A stretch of 64,000 bases of DNA from G965279335 sp965279285 (GTDB lineage: Bacteria > Pseudomonadota > Gammaproteobacteria > DSM-16500): the NCBI GenBank assembly GCA_965279285.1, contig OZ257148.1, positions 1 through 64,000 on the forward strand, read 5' to 3'. This document shows positions 61,301 to 64,000 of the stretch, one piece after another. The translations under genes and the position numbers were made by a program. Within the stretch, counting starts at the first letter, position 1. Each line of letters starts with the position of its first letter. The notes beneath the pieces are model-generated. The model did not search any database. It was not told the origin of the DNA and saw only the letters and a program-made list of their open reading frames with translations.

Positions 61301-64000
61301 CTTGCCGTAAATGTTCGCGTAATTGTTTTAAAAAAGGTTGCAACCAATATTCTTTGGAATGATATTGCGGTGTAGGCCAAGCATAGCTAATAAAAAGATT
61401 AGTAGCAGCTGTGCCTTTACGCTGCTGAATTAATCCTTTTAACTGTTGTAAGCAACCATCAAAATCTTTTTTTCGAGTAGCATCACTCACCAGCAATTGT
61501 TGCTGACACGGCAACGCAAAGATTTTCCAGTTTAATTCCGCTGCAGATATATCATCCTTTACTAACAATTGATTACCAATTTGTGCGCGAAGTAATTTGT
61601 AGGGATTTTCGATAGCAGTAATAATGGTATGGACAGCAGCACTATCAGTATTATCATTTATTTTAACGGTACGCATCTCGCGTATGACTTTTTCAAGTTC
61701 TTCAACGGCGGTATAAACAACGTTTTGGGAATTAGTTATCAATAAAGCTTTTGGGATACGTTTGATTTTTTTTTCAGCTGCAACAATAAACGCTTTTACT
61801 TTCTGTTGTAGAGCTTCCTCATCTATCAATGTCGCTTGATTCTCTAACGCTTTAAAATCAATTGAAATAACAGGTGGTGACGCAACAGCAATAGAAAGCG
61901 CTGATTTATCATCACTTTGGTTTTGGGGTGAAGGCACGTTTGACGATAATATGGGTTGTAGCGCAACAAAATGATCACGACCGTTAAATTGCACATACAT
62001 TTTTTTACCGTTTTGCGTAACTGCGGAAGCAGTGCAATAAATCTCTTCCCAAACATTAGACGTTTTAGGATCCTTTTGACAAACTACAATCTGGGCGTTT
62101 AATAATCTGGCAGCAATATCCACCATGGAGGTGTTAGCACCTTCTCCTTTAAAGCTGCGTTGAAAAGCAACCCAACCTTGTTGTTTGCCATAATAATCTT
62201 TCACATAGGTGCTATAAGTTTTTTCATCTTCACAATAGGTTTGCAGCGCTTTTTCATGTGGAACAAACTTTTCATGATATTGCTTACTATACACTTCCCA
62301 AGCAAGCGGATAACGTTTTTGTTGTTCAGGCATTTTTAAGAACACATAAAGATCTTCGGCGGCAACAATATTAATCTCTCGATTGCGTTGTTCTTGACTT
62401 AACGCTTGTTTACAAGCATCTACCGCTGCTTGCATTTCGGGATATTGTGCGCACAGAGCTCTTAGCTCTTTTTGCATTGTTTCATCAGCGCCTTGATAGT
62501 CATTCATTAATTTACGAAGCGCTTCTGTCTGCAAAGATACTGGTAAGGTATGACGATCTAAACCAATAACGTCAACATCTTGCTTACTGTGATCATCTTC
62601 GGCTAACAGTTTTACTATTTGTTGCGATATCTCTGCCTGAGTACTTGCCTCGTTGATACGGGCTTTTGCTAATGCCTCTGCCACGCCAAATAATTCTGCC
62701 AAGCGCGTATTACGTTCCTTGTCACTATTTTCTTTGTCTTTTTGCAGATTCAAATACACTGCTGTGAGGCCTGCCGCATGACGAATCTCTGGGGCCAGTA
62801 AACGACGAAATTCGGAAATGTTTTTTTGATCTAATGCAAACGCCACTAGTTTATCTCGGGTAGCGTGTGCTCGCGTCTTGGCATCTTTTTCATCAATGTT
62901 TAATACGGTATCTAAACCAACTGCGAGATCAAAACAATTCCAGCCACACTGAAAAACTTGACGGGGATTCTCGAAAAGTAAAGCTGGGATGGTTTGAAGG
63001 TTAATATTAGCTTGAGCTGAAACTAATTTCATATCAACAACGTCGTCTACAGCTTCTATGTTATTTTTTGTCACAGATTGATTTTTTGCATTATCAGTTA
63101 TACTTGATACAGTTTTGTCTGAAGAATCAAACTTGTCCTCCCGATTACGACTATTAATTTTATTCAATGCCTCCTTAGCTGCAGAAGCTTCTATTATTAT
63201 TTTACTAAGTTTTGTTTTTTCAAGATTACGGCGTAAGTCTTCACTAGGTTTTGCAATATTACTAGCATGCTCAATAGTAATTAACCTTATATCAGAATTA
63301 TCGTCATGCATTCTTCTGCATAATATAGCATCCACTTCTTTTTCATCTTTACCATAATTGACGAGAACAGGGATTAAGGTTTTTAAATTATCTAATGAAG
63401 CCTCGCGCTCAAAGCGCAATAAACTACCAACAATTTGCTTTCTGTCTTCATCTTTTATAACATTTGGCAATTGTAATAGCTGTATTGCGCTTAGAACATT
63501 TGATACATCACCGTCATCTTTAATAATGCTTACCAAAATGCCCTTAGTCTTATCTATATTTTTATTAGGTATATTTAATTTTCGGAACAGCGCATCAATA
63601 GCTTCTAGGCGAATTTTTGTTTGTGGATTACCAAGGTTTTCTGTGTAAATTTTTTCTAATCTATCCGAGTATCGTTCAAACATCTTATACTCTAGGATAA
63701 ATTGAGCAGCACGCCCTCGGACGGTGACGGGGACATCGGCTTTAGTATTTTGTATGAGAATTGCAGCGGCTGTTTCTTGATATTTTTTCTCGTCTCTGCC
63801 CAGCAAAAATTCTGCTGCCTCTTGCCGCATCTGAGGATTACGATGCTTGGTTAATTTTTCAACATAAGTTTTTTCAATCTCTGGGGAAAGTTGTAAGTTC
63901 AACTCTTTTATTAGCACTGCAATACGCTCTCGCGGCAAAGTCTCAACACGCAAAATACTTTTAAGCGCTTCAATGATTTTTGCTTTAAATCTTGTAAGTC
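52329..64000 (-). CDS. Giant OTU/TIR/AAA/ankyrin protein (5' end beyond window)
   Basis: The frame is open through base 64000, so the true start is outside; at least 3,889 residues are visible. Numbering from codon 63951-63953: 1-270 HEAT-like repeats; about 336-670 an OTU-like region (CGWNCFDLAVG with Cys340, GRDHFVAL with His661); about 848-1003 TIR (LFISYAWP, TEL with Glu939); about 1120-1480 AAA-ATPase-like domain (PRRFGKTLNMSML, Walker B VIVLIDEYDTP); about 1688-1850 second TIR (VYFCYAWP, Glu1780); about 1963-2140 canonical OTU protease (GDGSCLPYS with Cys1972, THYHYLIPL with His2132/2134). After an unassigned segment, ankyrin repeats run to about 3790, clear from about 3000, with a Gln/Pro-rich tail. 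No signal peptide can be judged. It is likely a host-acting toxin or effector. The nuclease domain that often follows this AAA type is absent. Confidence 0.85.
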   Translation of the reverse strand, partial: LTRFKAKIIEALKSILRVETLPRERIAVLIKELNLQLSPEIEKTYVEKLTKHRNPQMRQEAAEFLLGRDEKKYQETAAAILIQNTKADVPVTVRGRAAQFILEYKMFERYSDRLEKIYTENLGNPQTKIRLEAIDALFRKLNIPNKNIDKTKGILVSIIKDDGDVSNVLSAIQLLQLPNVIKDEDRKQIVGSLLRFEREASLDNLKTLIPVLVNYGKDEKEVDAILCRRMHDDNSDIRLITIEHASNIAKPSEDLRRNLEKTKLSKIIIEASAAKEALNKINSRNREDKFDSSDKTVSSITDNAKNQSVTKNNIEAVDDVVDMKLVSAQANINLQTIPALLFENPRQVFQCGWNCFDLAVGLDTVLNIDEKDAKTRAHATRDKLVAFALDQKNISEFRRLLAPEIRHAAGLTAVYLNLQKDKENSDKERNTRLAELFGVAEALAKARINEASTQAEISQQIVKLLAEDDHSKQDVDVIGLDRHTLPVSLQTEALRKLMNDYQGADETMQKELRALCAQYPEMQAAVDACKQALSQEQRNREINIVAAEDLYVFLKMPEQQKRYPLAWEVYSKQYHEKFVPHEKALQTYCEDEKTYSTYVKDYYGKQQGWVAFQRSFKGEGANTSMVDIAARLLNAQIVVCQKDPKTSNVWEEIYCTASAVTQNGKKMYVQFNGRDHFVALQPILSSNVPSPQNQSDDKSALSIAVASPPVISIDFKALENQATLIDEEALQQKVKAFIVAAEKKIKRIPKALLITNSQNVVYTAVEELEKVIREMRTVKINDNTDSAAVHTIITAIENPYKLLRAQIGNQLLVKDDISAAELNWKIFALPCQQQLLVSDATRKKDFDGCLQQLKGLIQQRKGTAATNLFISYAWPTPQYHSKEYWLQPFLKQLREHLRQAGIHAILDIVDNKPGGDIIQFMEQAKDANFVLVIFTESLKDKHLKGHGLKAVNTELNNISHKRKIDYELGLTRVLPFLVTGTHATSYPANYELYSTVRDWRGANYLEIIKTIITQLHAIELQDEQFNGIWNAFIQKYSTFTLSVPKAQVEKFRTQQDYKKELDELTVEEGYKTLLREVGQYSYLPANLPQVLADAKHKITPPNLPITQTATSPVAALQSITLALGSSDYKSAVMQGGLLVDKTLFIKELIDDKTQVKLIIRPRRFGKTLNMSMLRYFFEKTDKTNEHAGLFFDRAIWKAGKQYQDEQGRYPVLFITMKDVKAKKYEEAEESIRELLSTLYKQYKELLFNGVFKNDADEQKDYQTIIDCKGSITQTKNALKKLTGYLQKASGKQVIVLIDEYDTPFNASYEYHYYPLMADFMRGILSPLLKDNLHLYQAVLTGILCFAKESIFSGLNNARVYSALSDSYATQFGFSANEVKDLLKNTTIPSHLVETIEDWYGGYQMGSQKLFNPWSITNFIEDNRRVLPEDIQYRSYWLNTSENKLVSELLVKSDDLTKKIFKDLLANKPTIQEISEHTVFADITKNPQTLWSFLFLCGYLTVKPGTKKLGEEKTLGEFVVVNKELYGFYETLTKPWLIEENPAVASLREHLVISLATNFTRLKSSVLSLNLSNRKIQTALLQSIAIAETANNKIHPFSDKKVIEAHCDNIKNQLSVVLKNIQDSEKPLADKAGINAIIEFLQAEIRSIYLTFFPEKGWVIKPEERAKLLQQAQALYKSQQETMKDAHFNQCLEQVQSRALDATNPYSSPKVYFCYAWPHDKYKAEEQWVQDFLKTLKNHLASAGIENTLLDVADNRHGDNIYHFMDQLDDSDYVIVFGTESLLEKHNRGTSALTTELIKLIQKRTKEQEQGLHRVLPILLSGNHQISFPSNYTMYMTIRDWPAKDYVNNFKMLVERLYEVGKNDVDFHKIWQIDAKATNVSSVQLANLTAATPGSYPGFFQQAGAPAVVHGVKTVDNDNESQTPNVTKAADSGIGHALTGSKDSKQTDTKAKNSDEKNRSMDNSVMSRDVPGIEGICGEVNVTGDGSCLPYSVTFSYLLPVLNDYPRFSECCIQLFGKQNIREDAIKDLNRLLIQYRGEPNFIKEHASQLEVLVDRSFRNNFIQYMADHKTDFSESIPGDFVAYLKKQATPKEWCGEQEIKAISAMLKVRIVIYDPPSLGGHFTAPKQTHGENFRGTIYLVHADRGTHYHYLIPLKLLRRMPQASAADDKDTVVIDKKIGPPENKKSNHAQPIASATIPLDKKDEAKQTSHLASGFVIDSLIKLKEAIQTKPSKITIYADSLRKEDIDEFFRNLFPITQCIIHAENFSLSTHRAGIIKLIKNGLIELIFHVTNLQDCMNFIENIKFYSSLKKLEFKFTNNKENFQWQSDPFTITPEKIKGKADEIVELNKKLKVFLEVELPEHQKKMAELNISADDKQIPVQKAQVEYLMGLGENFNLYTEYRSFYREKLNYPVFEIIDKLASSWNIPRIVGVGAIDKLKAITSFFPHTDLNQRVHLIRGISYRLIDHAVTSKSDLVTRWLLERGTDITREYTKKGMPIFFIGTDRDSPNFPFDQVWPDESNPLSAILLKHEPALYDALAWYLCENRINDVRRILATTKVDIHKLIPAGTFKNFTLFQLVIYYKRTSLCLDLLKNVTDEEKTNIANSLYPLFLNPSNEEFPYSAWSVISVVIHQGQYNELVTLGPSKHARLQNFHLKEINAHKDDKQSKINNSYSAGYKQQIAFVRLLLSGAISPAADLASFKRCLKHCIDQKIIDLSLIKDVVIYHEELAINLPLLHFVIENNIYSIIEEYIDFFAGKLTEKVHIEAYEEALNPLQLAVFSSTYEVAIIKSLYKTYQKYNYLDVVREPLPNYAKMNLFQFAVIYKDENILPPFIDDKNCPINAPFPADHKEYPGWLPIHIAILNNFYMQGSVVNLLLKRMDLNLLEPFPQGGNFLHELEGLYPLSAIFYSGEPRRNYHLSRAGGRIISGYYEEFLPLIMKSAISNEKKVEIYTQALWMAVKHQGPQYNYLDHTKQIESLVKLGADFNYAVGNGYRIVDYARDEKGLSASLFPTASIHSSKNEQLSKITDNVVTQELLIAVRNNDAKEVERLSNMGADVNAMIEEKDEKVQITYPAPLLLYSIMAHRLPIVDVLLRNKKIDISKSNPRGFSPLLAAAREGFYDLVVQLIQMKADVGQTNNTGLDAFDFAVEQGHLSIVEYLHQRTKNRDIDNDKNSTTDTPLATACNQQRFEVAKYLVKEANADVNKGRRNTNYSPLMFAAQQRSFELVALLLEHKAEVNHVSKEGWTALMLACGEKYHLLTVERLLLAGATVNAVTIVDRIKGKGGETALHSACSYADVPIVDTLLKAGARVNALTANGRTPLYFAAANNKPLIIKRLMEEKDLDCNLTSGDTRWMMSPLNLASFKGHVEVVKLLLTIRGINVNQNDVYNDYPLIGAVISNHVDVVKLLLNVPGINVNCSQQNGDTSLSISRASGFKEIETLLLAHPDINDPDQNLPLIGAARKGDVARIRELVQFNKDINKTTENGETALYVACYNNQLAVVTYLLNQDNIDVNLGNKSGLFPLYIAAMKGHALIVKALSTHPQIKINQRRYGSDGGATSLFIAAVNRCLEVVKILLEAKNINVNQARIHQGNDGRNPLIAAAEITKTDSADDVAKATEIGCLLIKYPEIDVNIQSADMNRSMSPLLNAATNGNEKLIKALLDHPKININIQTTGGYTALAQAASNNHLSSVQLLLKAPGINVNLPTKRNLTPLTCAVANGHEEAARLLLDDKRINLEVEDDKKKTALFYAASKGFLPIVQLLVKYGVNVFHTSDEGLTSLHVALQNGHISVAKFLKETEDQIAQQQEKAKQQKLESVAAIQSPTTSQLKLQQPNVEKPTLDLGENQFFSPAVGVPPVGTIASASDAITADKDSKMPMLAAQVPQNKR

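Noticed and set aside
52329..64000. The many plus-strand open frames of 60-100 aa opposite the giant gene
   Set aside because: They are shadows of a strongly coding minus strand, without ribosome sites or recognisable domains.

Overview
The window looks like chromosomal DNA of an AT-rich gammaproteobacterium, most likely a host-associated member of the Legionellales (Coxiella/Legionella/Rickettsiella-like). This rests on: the core gene order lysC-csrA-tRNA-Ser-tRNA-Arg; yfjD/corB-like next to ffh-rpsP-rimM-trmD-rplS; guaB-guaA-tadA; dapA followed by a BamC-like lipoprotein; and several large eukaryote-like or effector-like genes (TcdB-type glycosyltransferase, leucine-rich repeats, a giant OTU/TIR/ankyrin protein). 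The species assignment is inference.

Layout. 1-1729: end of lysC, csrA and three tRNAs. 1730-10214: a genomic island at tRNA-Arg(TCG), closed by a copy of the tRNA 3' half at 10164-10214. It carries a complete type I Wadjet plasmid-defence operon (jetABCD) and the decayed remains of two related AAA+/DUF234 ATPases. 10215-19304: a mixed stretch with a decayed gene, a glycosyltransferase effector candidate, a small LRR protein, two KGG stress proteins, recQ, remnants of a LuxR regulator and a HigB-type toxin, an orphan XRE antitoxin, and a 633-aa protein of unknown function. 19338-42861: housekeeping genes (ydgA-like, recJ, CorC-like, ffh, rpsP-rimM-trmD-rplS, cinA-like, RMD1-like, RimK-like, tadA-guaA-guaB, xseA, PMT-type glycosyltransferase), whose intergenic spaces are filled with about eleven copies of a modular palindromic element. 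42954-44252: dapA, a mini BamC-like lipoprotein and tRNA-Ser(CGA). 44253-52328: an accessory graveyard with a HerA ATPase cut by one amber codon, a Schlafen/AlbA-type regulator, a Fic protein, a DinJ antitoxin with a nonsense-mutated YafQ toxin, a decayed AbiL-like ATPase/RloB pair and an IS30 scrap. 52329-64000: one giant gene on the minus strand, running off the window.

The most striking object is the giant protein (more than 3,880 residues visible): HEAT-like repeats, an OTU-like region, TIR, an AAA-ATPase-like NTPase, a second TIR, a canonical OTU deubiquitinase domain, and about twenty ankyrin repeats. OTU plus ankyrin in one giant polypeptide is the logic of known arthropod-symbiont reproductive toxins (for example Spiroplasma Spaid). 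Paired TIR domains around an NTPase are more typical of NAD-cleaving immune or toxin proteins. The second notable system is the repeat family: conserved outer inverted repeats (TGTAACTATTCAGCAG-type) enclose interchangeable inner hairpins, and some copies supply the stop codons of neighbouring genes.

No complete insertion sequence, integrase, CRISPR array or rRNA gene was found. Functions are read from motifs and family memory. No database search was run.
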